Assembly: GCA_022827685.1 (NCBI GenBank)
Contig: JAJEIH010000144.1
Span: forward strand, 34,408 to 98,407
Source: Alphaproteobacteria bacterium
Lineage (GTDB): Bacteria; Pseudomonadota; Alphaproteobacteria; Bin95
Reading direction: 5' to 3'
DNA length: 64,000 nucleotides
A model generated the notes under the pieces. The model did not search any database and was not told where the DNA came from. It worked only from the letters and a program-made list of their open reading frames with translations. Positions 35,481 to 44,755 of this stretch are shown here, one piece after another. Positions within the stretch are counted from its first letter, which is position 1. Each line of letters starts with the position of its first letter. A program made the position numbers and the translations under genes.

Positions 35481-37559
35481 ATGGGCTGGCGGATCGGGGT
35501 GGATATCGGCGGCACGTTCACCGATGTCGCCGTGCTGGACGAGGAGAGCGGGCGCGCCGGAATCGCCAAGGTGCTCACCACGCCGCGCGATTTCGGCGCC
35601 GCGGTGATCGACGGCATAGGCGCGGCGATGGGAGAATACGGCATCGACCCCGCTTCGGTCTCGCTTGTCTCCCACGCTACCACGATCGTCACCAACGCGC
35701 TGCTGGAGGGGAAGGGCGCCGATGTCGCGCTCATCACCACCGAGGGCTTCCGCGACGTGCTGGAGCTTCGCCGCTCGGCCCGCGCGGACCTCTACGACCT
35801 GTTCCAGAACGCCCCGGCGGTGCTGGTGCCGCGCCGCCGGCGCTTCGAGGTGGCCGAGCGGATCGACGCCCAGGGCGAGGTCGTGGCCCCGCTCGACGAG
35901 GCCGGGCTGGATACGGTCGTCGAGCGCATCCGGGGCCTGGATGTGGAGGCGGTTGCGGTCTGCCTCGTGTTCTCCTTCCTGAACGACGCCCATGAGCGCC
36001 GGGTGGGCGAGCGGCTCCGCGCCGCGCTTCCCGGCCTGCCGGTGTTCCTCTCCAGCGAGGTGCTGCCCGAAATCCGCGAGTTCGAGCGCACCAGCACCAC
36101 GGCCGTCTGCGCCTATGTCGGGCCGGTGCTGGCCTCCTACCTGGACCGGCTGGAGGCCGCGCTCGCCGAGCTCCGCCTGCCCTCGCTCTATGTCATGGGC
36201 TCGAACGGCGGCGTGTTCGACGTGCCCGAGGCGCTCAAGATGCCGGCGGGCGCCGTCGAGTCGGGGCCCGCCGCCGGGGTCATCGCCGCGCAGCGCATGG
36301 GCCGGCAACTCGGGCGCGCGAACCTGATCTCCTTCGACATGGGCGGCACCACCGCCAAGGCGAGCCTGATCGAGGACGGCCGCATCGAGACCACCTCCGA
36401 ATACGAGGTCGGCGGCGAGGGCAATGTCGGGCGCTGGCTCCACGGCACCGGCCACCCCATCCGGGTGCCGGTGATCGACCTGGCGGAAGTGAGCGCGGGC
36501 GGCGGCAGCATCGCCTGGCTCGACCCGGGCGGGGCGCTGCGCGTCGGGCCGCAAAGCGCGGGCGCGGAGCCGGGCCCCGCCTGCTACGGGCAGGGCGGGA
36601 CGCGGCCCACCGTGACGGACGCCAATGTCGTGCTGGGCTATCTCAGCCGCACGCACCTGCTGGGCGGGCGGCTTCCCATCGACGCGGCGGCGTCCGAGGC
36701 GGCGATCCGCGAGCATGTCGCCGACCCGCTGGGTCTGGATGTGGCCGAAGCCGCGGCCGGCATCGTGCGGGTCGTCAACAACAGCATGGCGGAGGCGCTG
36801 CGCATCGTTTCGGTGGAGCGCGGCCACGATGCGCGCGAATTCTCGCTCGCCGCCTTCGGGGGCGCGGGGCCGGTCCACGCGGCGGCGCTTGCCGAGGAGC
36901 TCGGCATTGCGGAGGTGATCGTGCCGCCGATCCCGGGCGGGTTCTCCGCGCTCGGCCTTGTCGCCACCGACCTCCGCCGCGACTACGCCCACACCTTCTA
37001 CGCCCGGATCGACGACGTGGACCTGGACGCGCTTAACCGCCGGCTCGCCGAGCTGGAAGCCGCCGCCCGGACCATGCTGGAAAATGCCGGGCTGCCGGAG
37101 GCCGACCGCTCAATCGAGCGCTCCGCCGACTGCCGCTACACGAGGCAGGCCTATGAGCTGACGGTGCCGCTCGGCGAGGGCCGGGTGACCCGCGCGCTGC
37201 TGGAGGCGCTCGCCGACGGGTTCCACGACCGCCACCTGCGCACCTACGGGCACAAGAACCCCGACGAGGCGGTGCAGATGGTGAATGTCCGCGTCACCGC
37301 CACGGGCCGGCTGCCGGGCGTCGAGTTCCATGCGGACGTGGAAGACGGCGCCGCATCCGCCGGGGAGCGGGAGCGCGAGGTCGTGTTCGGCGAACGGGTA
37401 CGCTGCCCGGTCGTCGCCCGCGGGGAGCTTCCCGCCGGGGCGGAGGGCCGTCCGGGCCCGTTTATCGTGGAGGAGATGGACTGCACCATCGCCGTGCCGC
37501 CCGGCTGGCGGGCCCGGCGCGACGAACGCGGGTTCATCCTGATGACGAGGAGTGCGTGA
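35481..37559 (+). CDS. hyuA: Hydantoinase/oxoprolinase subunit A
   Basis: A 692-residue ATP-dependent hydantoinase A/5-oxoprolinase-type subunit with an actin-like ATPase fold. The N-terminal 'RIGVDIGGTFTDVAVLDEES' is diagnostic, and 'SFDMGGTTAKASLIEDGRIE' is the second phosphate-binding motif. The family couples ATP hydrolysis to ring opening of hydantoins, oxoproline or related substrates, or carboxylates acetone. It begins after GGGAGGGG. HyuB follows one base after the stop. Substrate cannot be decided. Confidence 0.9.
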   Translation: MGWRIGVDIGGTFTDVAVLDEESGRAGIAKVLTTPRDFGAAVIDGIGAAMGEYGIDPASVSLVSHATTIVTNALLEGKGADVALITTEGFRDVLELRRSARADLYDLFQNAPAVLVPRRRRFEVAERIDAQGEVVAPLDEAGLDTVVERIRGLDVEAVAVCLVFSFLNDAHERRVGERLRAALPGLPVFLSSEVLPEIREFERTSTTAVCAYVGPVLASYLDRLEAALAELRLPSLYVMGSNGGVFDVPEALKMPAGAVESGPAAGVIAAQRMGRQLGRANLISFDMGGTTAKASLIEDGRIETTSEYEVGGEGNVGRWLHGTGHPIRVPVIDLAEVSAGGGSIAWLDPGGALRVGPQSAGAEPGPACYGQGGTRPTVTDANVVLGYLSRTHLLGGRLPIDAAASEAAIREHVADPLGLDVAEAAAGIVRVVNNSMAEALRIVSVERGHDAREFSLAAFGGAGPVHAAALAEELGIAEVIVPPIPGGFSALGLVATDLRRDYAHTFYARIDDVDLDALNRRLAELEAAARTMLENAGLPEADRSIERSADCRYTRQAYELTVPLGEGRVTRALLEALADGFHDRHLRTYGHKNPDEAVQMVNVRVTATGRLPGVEFHADVEDGAASAGEREREVVFGERVRCPVVARGELPAGAEGRPGPFIVEEMDCTIAVPPGWRARRDERGFILMTRSA

Positions 37560-37560
37560 C

Positions 37561-39309
37561 ATGGCCGCCCATCCGTCCGTGGTGAAGACCGACGCCGCCA
37601 CCTTCGAGGTCGTCAAGAACAGCCTCTATGCGGTCGCCGAGGAGATGAAGGTGGTGCTCGCCAAGACCGCCTATTCGCCGATCCTCAAGGTGGCGGGGGA
37701 CTATTCCTGCGGCGTCTTCGACGACCGGGGCAATATGGTGGCCCAGGGCCCCGACCTGCCGATCCACCTGGGCTCCATGCCGGACGCCGTGCGGGCGGTG
37801 GTGCGCGCCTGGGAGGATATCGAACCCGGCGACGTGTTCGTCCACAACGACCCCTATTTCGGCGGCTCGCACCTGCCGGACGTGAACGTCGTCTCGCCCG
37901 CCTTCGTGGACGGCGCGCTGCTCGGCTTCTGCTGCGTGCGCGCCCACTGGCCGGATATCGGCAGCGCCACGCCGGGAAGCTACGGCGCGGTGACGGACGT
38001 CTATGGCGAGGGGCTGCGCCTGCCGCCGGTGCGCATCCACCGGGGCGGGGCGGTCAACCGCGATGTGGAGGACATGATCTTCGCCAATGTCCGCACCCCG
38101 GCCGAGCGCCGCGGCGACCTGCGCGCCCAGATCGCGGCCAACCGGCGGGCCTGCGAGCGGCTGGCCGCGCTCGCCGGCAAATACGGGACGGACAACCTGA
38201 AGCGCATCATGCAGGAGGTGATGGACTATTCCGAGGCGATGATGCGCGCGCTGCTCCGCGACATTCCGGACGGGGAGGGCGCGTTCGAGGATTTCTGCGA
38301 CGGGGACGGCATCGTGGCGCCCGGCTCGAACCGCGACGAGACCTTCGACATCAGGCTGCGCATAACCAAGCAGGGCGACGGCGTGACGGTGGATTTCGAG
38401 GGCTCCGATGCGCAGGTGGCCGGGCCGATGAACGCGCCGCTTTCGGTCACCTCCTCGGGCGTGTTCGCCGGCCTCAAGATGGCGATGGATTCGGCCGGCG
38501 TCGTGCCGCCCAATTCCGGCGCCTGGCGCCCCGTAAAGGTGGTCGCGCCCGAGGGCTCGGTGGTGAACGCGCAGTATCCGGCCCCGGTGGTCTATGCCAA
38601 CCACGAGATGTCGCACCGCATCTGCGACATGGTGTTCGGCGCGCTCGCGGCGATCATCCCGGACCGGGTGATGGCCTGCTCCCAGGGCACCTCGGCCGTG
38701 CTGACGCTTGGCGGCACCGACTACCGCACCGACGAGCACTATGTCAGCTACGAGACGGTCAAGGGCGGCTTCGGCGCGCGGCCGGACCGGGACGGCATCA
38801 GCGCGGTCGCGAGCGGCATCTCCAACACCATGAACACGCCCGTGGAGGTCATCGAGATGAGCTTCCCGGTGCGGGTCGAGTCCTATGAACTGCTGCCCGA
38901 TTCCGGCGGCGCGGGCCGCTGGCGGGGCGGGCTCGGCGCGCGCCGGACCTGGCGCATCCTGGAGCGCGACTCGCGCGCCACCGTCTGCTGCGAGCGCACC
39001 AAGTCCGCGCCCTTCGGCATCGAGGGCGGGGCGGCCGGCGCGCCGGCGCGCATCTCGGTCGTCGATGCCCACGGGGCCGAGCGGGTGCTGAACAGCAAGG
39101 GCGCCTTCGACGCGCCGGCGGGCGCGCTGGTGGTCTTCGACGTGCCGGGCTCGGGCGGCTACGGCCCGCCGGCCGACCGCGACCCGGCCCGGCTCGGCGA
39201 GGACCTGGCCGACGGCTATGTGACGCCCGAGGGCGCGCGCCGCGACTACGCCGCCGCGGACCCCGACGCCCTGCTCGCCGCCGCGAACGGCAGGGACGCG
39301 GCGGTATAG
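37561..39309 (+). CDS. hyuB: Hydantoinase B/oxoprolinase subunit B
   Basis: A 582-residue HyuB subunit, the obligate partner of HyuA. Landmarks are 'VLAKTAYSPILKVAGDYSCG', 'HNDPYFGGSHLPDVNVVSPA', 'PDSGGAGRWRGGLGARRTWR' and 'VFDVPGSGGYGPPADRDPAR'. The ATG at 37561 is immediately after the hyuA TGA; an in-frame GTG at 37552 would overlap hyuA. The pair lacks the third (gamma) subunit found in acetone carboxylases, which favours a hydantoinase or oxoprolinase role. Confidence 0.9.
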   Translation: MAAHPSVVKTDAATFEVVKNSLYAVAEEMKVVLAKTAYSPILKVAGDYSCGVFDDRGNMVAQGPDLPIHLGSMPDAVRAVVRAWEDIEPGDVFVHNDPYFGGSHLPDVNVVSPAFVDGALLGFCCVRAHWPDIGSATPGSYGAVTDVYGEGLRLPPVRIHRGGAVNRDVEDMIFANVRTPAERRGDLRAQIAANRRACERLAALAGKYGTDNLKRIMQEVMDYSEAMMRALLRDIPDGEGAFEDFCDGDGIVAPGSNRDETFDIRLRITKQGDGVTVDFEGSDAQVAGPMNAPLSVTSSGVFAGLKMAMDSAGVVPPNSGAWRPVKVVAPEGSVVNAQYPAPVVYANHEMSHRICDMVFGALAAIIPDRVMACSQGTSAVLTLGGTDYRTDEHYVSYETVKGGFGARPDRDGISAVASGISNTMNTPVEVIEMSFPVRVESYELLPDSGGAGRWRGGLGARRTWRILERDSRATVCCERTKSAPFGIEGGAAGAPARISVVDAHGAERVLNSKGAFDAPAGALVVFDVPGSGGYGPPADRDPARLGEDLADGYVTPEGARRDYAAADPDALLAAANGRDAAV

Positions 39310-39349
39310 GGCCTGGCCCGGCCGGGGCTGCGACGCCGGGCTTTCCGCT

Positions 39350-39456
39350 GTCTTCGACCGGCTCTGCACCCTGCGCAACCGGGTCTTCCGCGGCGGCGCG
39401 ACATGTCCCCGCTTGTGCCCGCGATCCTCGGCATCGTACTGGAGGCCAAACCGCAG
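39350..39456 (+). pseudogene. Remnant of a HEPN-like protein C-terminus
   Basis: Bases from 39350 read 'VFDRLCTLRNRVFRGGAT', a decayed form of the 'FDRLYxLRNQLxHGGATW' motif found near the end of a widespread HEPN-like family. In another frame, 39412-39456 reads LVPAILGIVLEAKPQ, matching its following 'LVPxxxxxMxxNP' segment. About 20 residues and the reading frame have been lost between the two. It lies in the 258-base gap after hyuB. It is identified from memory of the motif and is clearly non-functional. Confidence 0.4.
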
Positions 39457-39567
39457 GGCGGGCGGGGGCGCAGGGCGACGACACGCCCCTGGAACGGTTG
39501 CTCAGACACAGGATTTGAAATAACTTATTTGCAGAATAACAATTAACAATCCTGCCGGGAGAGCATC

Positions 39568-39999
39568 GTGAAATTCAGACTCGCCATGGCCATACTCCTG
39601 GGCCCGATACTGTCTTCACTCCCCTTTGCCGAAGGGGCGAAGGCCTCCGAACTGGATTGGCTCTGCGGGGACTTTTCCTTCCTCGGCAGTTCCAAGGTGT
39701 ATACCGGCAAGCTGTCGAACGGGCGCCCGAACGGGCTTGTTCTGTTCGATGCGCGCTCCGAGTCGGGGCGTGTTCTCGCACTCTACGCCTGGGGTCCGAA
39801 GAGGGACGGAACCGGCGGCCAGGGGTGTATTCCCAGGTTCGGCAAGCTCGACGGAGATACCTTGGTTGTAAAACTCAGCAGGAACACCGAGGCGGCCTAC
39901 AAATTCGAGCAAACCGGCGATGTATCGTTCGAATGGTCGCAGAAGAAACGGAACGGCAAGGTTGAAAAGCTGAAGGCGACGCTTGAGGAAAGCCGGTAG
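39568..39999 (+). CDS. Secreted small protein, unknown
   Basis: A 143-residue protein with a signal peptide of about 27 residues ('MAILLGPILSSLPFAEGAKA'). The mature part is about 115 residues with two Cys (in DWLCGDFSF and GQGCIPRFG) that could form a disulfide, and a basic end 'WSQKKRNGKVEKLKATLEE'. The start is GTG at 39568, preceded by GGGAGAG. Upstream sequence is AT-rich, as expected of a promoter. I do not recognise the family. Confidence 0.6.
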   Translation: MKFRLAMAILLGPILSSLPFAEGAKASELDWLCGDFSFLGSSKVYTGKLSNGRPNGLVLFDARSESGRVLALYAWGPKRDGTGGQGCIPRFGKLDGDTLVVKLSRNTEAAYKFEQTGDVSFEWSQKKRNGKVEKLKATLEESR

Positions 40000-40049
40000 C
40001 GGCCGCTGCCCGGACCCGGAACTCCGGGGAAAGACCGCCTGTCCCCGCA

Positions 40050-41321
40050 TCAATCCGGAGCCGGAATAGGGCGCCGCCTGTTCGCGGCGAGGTGGCGGGC
40101 GACGCTGCGTGCGTCGTCGCCGACGCCCCAGAGGATGCCGGACTTGCGCCATGTCATCCAGTTGAGGCCGGCGAAATAGAGGCCGGGGCAGGCGCTGACT
40201 CCGCCCGGCGCAACCGGATAGTCGGCCTCGTCGAGCACCGGGGCCTCGATCCAGGAGAAGTCGTGGCGATAGCCCGCGGCCCACAGGACGCTCGCAATGC
40301 CCGCCCCGGCAAGGTCGAGCTCGCGCCGGATTTCCGGCATGGCCCCGTCCGCGGGCGGGCCGCCGGCAAGCTCCCCGGCCGTCGGCGGCGGCGCGTCGAT
40401 GCCCTGCGTCTCGATATGGCGGTCGAATTCGGCGGTAATCCGCCCGGCGAATTCGTCCGCAAAGCGCATTTCGTCATGCAGCTTGCCGTCGAGGCGCGCC
40501 CGCTCGCCGTCGCAGTCCGCGAGCCGGCCGAGCAGGCGGATGCCGCGCCGGTGGAAGTCGTGCAGGCTGAGCGTATAGCCGCCATTGCGGCCCGTCAGGT
40601 GCGGGTCGGCCCGGAAACGCAGTCCGGGGCTTTCCAGCATGGCCGGGGTGCGGTCGAGATAGCCCATGTCGCGCTGCCAGGCGATGCAGTCCCGGCCCCG
40701 CCAGCGCCTCGGCAGCCGGCCGGCCCGGCCGACGCAAAGCCAGACATCGCGGCCCGCCTCGTGCAGCTCCTCCGCGATCTGGCAGCCGGTCTGCCCGGCG
40801 CCCACGACCATGACGCCGCCCGGAGGCAGCATGTCCGGGCGCTTGTAGTCGTCGGCCGCAATCTGCTTCAGGCGGCCGGGCAGGCGTTCGGCGACTGGAG
40901 GGATATGCGGCGTCTGGTAGGTCCCCGTCGCCACGACGACGTTGCGCGCCCGCCAGCGCCCGGCGTCGGTCTCGACCGCGAAACCGTCCCCGGAACGCCG
41001 CACGCGCAGGACTTCGACCCCGCAGCGCACGGGCGCATCGAAGGACTTCGCCCAGCGCTCGAAATGGCGCACCAGCTCGTCGCGCGGGAGGAAGCCGTCC
41101 GGGTCCTCGCCCGCACAGGCCGCGCCGGGAAGCGCAATCGACCAGTTGGGCGTCACCGTGCAGAACGAATCCCACCGGCGCTCGCGCCAGCTCGCCACGA
41201 TGCCGGACCGCTCCAGCACCACATGGCCGATGCCGAGCCGGGCGAGGAACCAGCTGACCGCGAGGCCGCCCTGTCCGGCCCCGATGACGACCGCTTCATG
41301 ATGCGGCCCTTCCGCCGGCAC
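40050..41321 (-). CDS. Flavin-containing monooxygenase-like oxidoreductase
   Basis: A 423-residue FAD/NAD(P)-dependent enzyme. The N-terminal FAD motif is VVIGAGQGGLAVSWFLA, the second NADPH motif is 'GGVMVVGAGQTGCQIAEEL', and 'VVATGTYQTPHIPPVAE' fits the ATG hinge of FMO-type proteins. It resembles YUC/CzcO-like monooxygenases. The GTG at 41321 is the only reasonable start ahead of the FAD motif; its ribosome-binding site is unusually close. It begins 8 bases after the DinB stop, so the two are co-transcribed. Confidence 0.85.
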   Translation of the reverse strand: MPAEGPHHEAVVIGAGQGGLAVSWFLARLGIGHVVLERSGIVASWRERRWDSFCTVTPNWSIALPGAACAGEDPDGFLPRDELVRHFERWAKSFDAPVRCGVEVLRVRRSGDGFAVETDAGRWRARNVVVATGTYQTPHIPPVAERLPGRLKQIAADDYKRPDMLPPGGVMVVGAGQTGCQIAEELHEAGRDVWLCVGRAGRLPRRWRGRDCIAWQRDMGYLDRTPAMLESPGLRFRADPHLTGRNGGYTLSLHDFHRRGIRLLGRLADCDGERARLDGKLHDEMRFADEFAGRITAEFDRHIETQGIDAPPPTAGELAGGPPADGAMPEIRRELDLAGAGIASVLWAAGYRHDFSWIEAPVLDEADYPVAPGGVSACPGLYFAGLNWMTWRKSGILWGVGDDARSVARHLAANRRRPIPAPD

Positions 41322-41329
41322 CGCTCCGG

Positions 41330-41824
41330 CTACTCGCCCGCGCTGAACTTGACGAAGTCGAGCGGCGGCGGGTCTTGGCCTGCATGCGAGAGCATGTGGT
41401 GGGTCTGCCCGCGATGGTGGATCTGGTGCTGGAACAGGTTGGTGAGGCAGCGCCGGAGCGGCAGGCTGAAATATTCGCCGGTCTCGACCGTGTCGAAGGA
41501 GAGCGTGCCGTCGAGTTCGGCCGGGTCCAGCCCGTCGGCATATCCGACATACCACCGGTCCTGGGCCTCGTGCGCAGCGCGGAGCGGCTCGAATTCCTCG
41601 TAGAGGATTTCGTCGAGGCGCGTGAAGCTTGTCGGCTTCTTCTCCAGCCGCTCGCGATAGATGAGGTCGGACAGCAGGATGTGGTTCAGGGTCGCGTGAA
41701 TCGAGCGGAAGAAGCCCCGCCGGTCGAGAACGCGCTCCTCGTGCGAAAGCTCCGCGCAGGCCGCGTAGAGCCGCTCATTGGCCCAGGCGTTGTAACGGGC
41801 GGCGGCGGGTAGATCGAGCAACAT
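41330..41824 (-). CDS. DinB family protein
   Basis: A 164-residue four-helix-bundle DinB/YfiT-type protein. The three metal-binding histidines are His48 (ATLNHILLSD), His133 and His137 (LFQHQIHHRGQTH). Proteins of this fold act as metal-dependent thiol transferases or remain uncharacterised. A second, related DinB gene is at 60207-60701; both share 'YNAWANERLY' or 'YNRWANGRLY' and the HHRGQ block, so they are paralogues. It is co-transcribed with an FMO-like gene. Confidence 0.9.
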   Translation of the reverse strand: MLLDLPAAARYNAWANERLYAACAELSHEERVLDRRGFFRSIHATLNHILLSDLIYRERLEKKPTSFTRLDEILYEEFEPLRAAHEAQDRWYVGYADGLDPAELDGTLSFDTVETGEYFSLPLRRCLTNLFQHQIHHRGQTHHMLSHAGQDPPPLDFVKFSAGE

Positions 41825-41941
41825 GGGGGGATGCCTTCCAATCCGGTTTGGACGATACCGGCCGGCCTGTTAGCATGAAAACGGGTCCGCGCCATTATGC
41901 TCCGGCGGCAGGCGGCGGAACCCGGGCGGCAGGAGGCACTC

Positions 41942-42361
41942 ATGGCGCGCTCGCTTATCCTGGCGCTGGCGCTGGTCGGCATTGCCGGCGCCGCGCTTGC
42001 CGGGCCCGAGGGGACATGGCTCACCGAAGGCGGCAAGTCGCATGTCGAAATCCGACTGTGCGGCGAGGAGTTCTGCGGCGCCATCACGTGGCTGCGGGAG
42101 CCGCATGACGAGGACGGCTCGGTCAAGCTCGACAAGAACAACAGGGATGAGGCGCTGCGGTCCCGGACCATCCTCGGGCTCAAGCTGCTTTCCGGGTTTG
42201 CGGCGCATGCCGAAGGGCCGTGGGAAGGCGGCCGGATCTACAACCCGGAAAACGGCAAGACCTACCGCTCGAAGCTCCGGCTGAAGGACGCCGACACATT
42301 GCGGGTGAGCGGCTGCGTGCTGTTCTTCTGCGAAACCCAGGTCTGGACCCGGGTCGAATAA
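41942..42361 (+). CDS. DUF2147 family exported protein
   Basis: A 139-residue protein. The signal peptide is about 20 residues ('SLILALALVGIAGAALAG'). The mature part is a DUF2147 lipocalin-like domain: 'EGTWLTEGGKSHVEIRLCGE' near the start, 'LKLLSGFAAHAEGPWEGG', 'IYNPENGKTYRSKLRLKD' and the closing 'VSGCVLFFCETQVWTRVE'. The ATG at 41942 follows GGAGG. It is probably periplasmic and its function is unknown. It is divergent from the DinB-FMO unit. Confidence 0.88.
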   Translation: MARSLILALALVGIAGAALAGPEGTWLTEGGKSHVEIRLCGEEFCGAITWLREPHDEDGSVKLDKNNRDEALRSRTILGLKLLSGFAAHAEGPWEGGRIYNPENGKTYRSKLRLKDADTLRVSGCVLFFCETQVWTRVE

Positions 42362-42449
42362 ACCGGGGCGGCGGGGTTTGTGCCCGACAGCGCCACCGTC
42401 GCACCAACCGGTCTTTGAATCGGCCATACTATAGACTGATGATCAAGTC

Positions 42450-42478
42450 TTGTTTTCAATAACCTGATGTTATATAAG
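42450..42478 (+). promoter_or_regulatory. Candidate promoter of the Fic gene
   Basis: TTGTTT (42450-42455) and TATAAG (42473-42478) are 17 bases apart in a strikingly AT-rich stretch, 38 bases before the fic ATG. A 7-bp inverted repeat, CTTGTTT (42449-42455) and AAACAAG (42492-42498), brackets the -10 and could be an operator. This is positional evidence only. Confidence 0.4.
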
Positions 42479-42515
42479 TGATTTAATCCATAAACAAGCG
42501 GATATAGAAGCGGAC

Positions 42516-43721
42516 ATGAACGCGGCATTCGAAGCGCCTGACGACCGCGGCGAAACTATCGCCCGCATGGAACCGCTGGCGATCGGCGAAGGGTCCAGGC
42601 ACCGGACCGAATTGACCGACCTCGCGGTTGAGCTGGCAATGAAGTCCGCCGGTTTCCGCAGCGCCCTGCCGGACGGCGTTCGGGCGGGGCTCGCCACGCT
42701 CGTCCGCGCCATGAACTGCTACTACAGCAACCTGATCGAGGGACACGACACCCACCCGGTCGATATCGAACGCGCGCTCGGGGAAGACTACAGCGCCGAA
42801 CCCGAAAAGCGGTCCCTGCAGCTGGAGGCCAGGGCTCATGTCGAAGTCCAGGAATGGATCGACGGCGGCGGGCTTGAAGACCGCGCCCTCGCGGCCGGGG
42901 GCCTTGTGGAAATCCATCGCCGGTTTTGCGAGCGTCTGCCCGACGACCTGCTTTGGGTCGAGGACCCGGACACGAAGGAGCGCGTCAGGGTTGTGCCCGG
43001 CGCGTTGCGCGAACGCCATGTCCGGGTCGGCCGGCATCGCGCCGTGAGCCCCGGCGCCGTGCCCCGCTTCCTGCAGCGCTTCCCGGCCGCTTATGGCGGT
43101 CTCGGGAAGACGGACACGATTCTCGCCTCGGCGGCCGCCCATCATCGCCTGTTGTGGATTCACCCCTTCCTCGATGGCAACGGGCGCGTGGCGCGGTTGA
43201 TGTCGCATGCCGTTCTGGGCGGCGCGCTGGACACGGGCGGCTTGTGGTCGGTCTCCCGCGGCCTTGCGCGCCGTGTCGCCGGGTACAGGGAACGGCTTGC
43301 GGCCTGCGACCTGCCCCGCCGCAACGACCTGGACGGAAGGGGCCATCTGAGCGAAGAGGCGCTGGCGGAATTCACGCGGTTTTTTCTCGGCGTGTGCATC
43401 GACCAGGTGGACTTCATGCAAGGACTCGTGGCCCCCGACCGGCTGCGGCACCGGATCCAGATCTGGCTGGAAGAGGAAATCCGCATGGGCGTCCTCCCGC
43501 CAAAGTCGGGCGCCGTCGTCGAGGCGGTCCTGTTCCGGGGAGAGCTGCCGCGCGGCGATGTGGCGGGCCTGCTGGGGAGCGGGGAGCGACAGGCCCGCCG
43601 GCTGACCTCCGCCCTGGTGGAGCGCGGAGTCCTGCGTTCGCAGAGTTCGCGCGCGCCCCTTCACCTCGCCTTTCACGCGAGGCTCGCATCGCGCTGGATG
43701 CCCGGCCTGTTTCCGGAATGA
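42516..43721 (+). CDS. Fic-domain AMP-transferase-like protein
   Basis: A 401-residue Fic protein. The catalytic motif HPFLDGNGRVAR (216-227) is complete, with His216 as the base. An inhibitory-helix motif, SNLIEG (71-76, Glu75), matches [S/T]xxxE[G/N], and its place before the Fic core marks a class II (intramolecularly inhibited) enzyme. The C-terminal about 70 residues form a winged helix ('RGDVAGLLGSGERQARRLTS'). Such enzymes usually AMPylate protein targets. The stop overlaps the next ATG (ATGA). Confidence 0.92.
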   Translation: MNAAFEAPDDRGETIARMEPLAIGEGSRHRTELTDLAVELAMKSAGFRSALPDGVRAGLATLVRAMNCYYSNLIEGHDTHPVDIERALGEDYSAEPEKRSLQLEARAHVEVQEWIDGGGLEDRALAAGGLVEIHRRFCERLPDDLLWVEDPDTKERVRVVPGALRERHVRVGRHRAVSPGAVPRFLQRFPAAYGGLGKTDTILASAAAHHRLLWIHPFLDGNGRVARLMSHAVLGGALDTGGLWSVSRGLARRVAGYRERLAACDLPRRNDLDGRGHLSEEALAEFTRFFLGVCIDQVDFMQGLVAPDRLRHRIQIWLEEEIRMGVLPPKSGAVVEAVLFRGELPRGDVAGLLGSGERQARRLTSALVERGVLRSQSSRAPLHLAFHARLASRWMPGLFPE

Positions 43722-44737
43722 GAAGCCTTCTGACAGCCGCTACCCTGCTTCTGGCCGCCCATGCCGCAACGGCGGAGCCTGCGGGCTTCCGGAGCGTGAC
43801 CGTTCCCGCGGCGCATCACGGGCGCGAGATGACCGGCGCCGTCTGGTATCCGTCCGCCGGGGGCGGCGAAACGGTGTCTTTCGGCGAGAACGGCGTCTTC
43901 CACGGCACGCGGGCGCTGGACGGCGCGCGGATGGCCGAGGGGCGGTTCCCGGTGATCCTCGCGAGCCACGGCCTCGGCGGCAATATCGGCGGGCTGGGCT
44001 GGCTCACCGCCGGCCTCGCCGAGGCGGGGGCGCTCGTCGTCTCCGTCAACCACCCCAACAGCACGACGCGGGACTTCGACCTCCAGGAGGGCCTGAAGCA
44101 CTGGACGCGGGTGCAGGACCTCCGGGCCGCGCTGGACTGGCTCGCCGCGCGGCCGGAACTCGCCGCGCATGCCGATTTTTCCCGCCTCTACGCGGTCGGC
44201 TTCTCCGCCGGCGGCTGGACGGCGCTTTCCCTGGGCGGCCTGCGCGCCGACCTCGAAGGCTATGCGGCCCGCTGCGAGACCGCGCCGCCCTCGTCCTGGC
44301 AGTGCGCCGACCTGGCGAGGCGCGGGGCCGACCTCGAAGCCTATTCGTCCGAGGAATGGAATGCCGGCCGCAAGGACGACCGCATCGGCGCGGTCGCCGC
44401 CATCGACCCGGCGCTGACTTACGGCCTGCGGACGGCGCATGCGCGCGAGCTGATCGACCGGGTGCTGCTGATCGGCCTCGGCACGGCCGAAACGCGCCTC
44501 CCGGCGACCGACTTCAGCGAGACGGGGAGCGGATTTGCAGCCCTCGTCCCCGGCGCCGAGACGGAGACAATGACGCCGGCGGCGCATTTCTCCGCGCTCC
44601 CGCCCTGCAAGCCGGAAGGGCCGGCGATCCTGGCCGCGGCGGGCGAGGACCCCCTCTGCGACGACCCGCCGGGCGCGGACCGCAGGGCGCTGCACAAGCG
44701 CATCGTGGCCCGCATCGCCCGCTTCCTCGCCCTGTAG
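43718..44737 (+). CDS. Exported alpha/beta hydrolase (dienelactone-hydrolase-like)
   Basis: A 339-residue secreted or periplasmic hydrolase. A signal peptide of about 19 residues ('MRSLLTAATLLLAAHAATAE') leads to an alpha/beta fold: HGLGGNIGG forms the oxyanion region, the nucleophile Ser lies in 'YAVGFSAGGWTALSLGG', and a late His lies in 'DRRALHKRIVARIARF'. It resembles the predicted dienelactone hydrolase family (COG4188). Its ATG overlaps the fic stop (ATGA), so the two are translationally coupled. The pairing with Fic is odd in function. Confidence 0.83.
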   Translation: MRSLLTAATLLLAAHAATAEPAGFRSVTVPAAHHGREMTGAVWYPSAGGGETVSFGENGVFHGTRALDGARMAEGRFPVILASHGLGGNIGGLGWLTAGLAEAGALVVSVNHPNSTTRDFDLQEGLKHWTRVQDLRAALDWLAARPELAAHADFSRLYAVGFSAGGWTALSLGGLRADLEGYAARCETAPPSSWQCADLARRGADLEAYSSEEWNAGRKDDRIGAVAAIDPALTYGLRTAHARELIDRVLLIGLGTAETRLPATDFSETGSGFAALVPGAETETMTPAAHFSALPPCKPEGPAILAAAGEDPLCDDPPGADRRALHKRIVARIARFLAL

Positions 44738-44755
44738 GACAGCCGGGCGGCGCCC

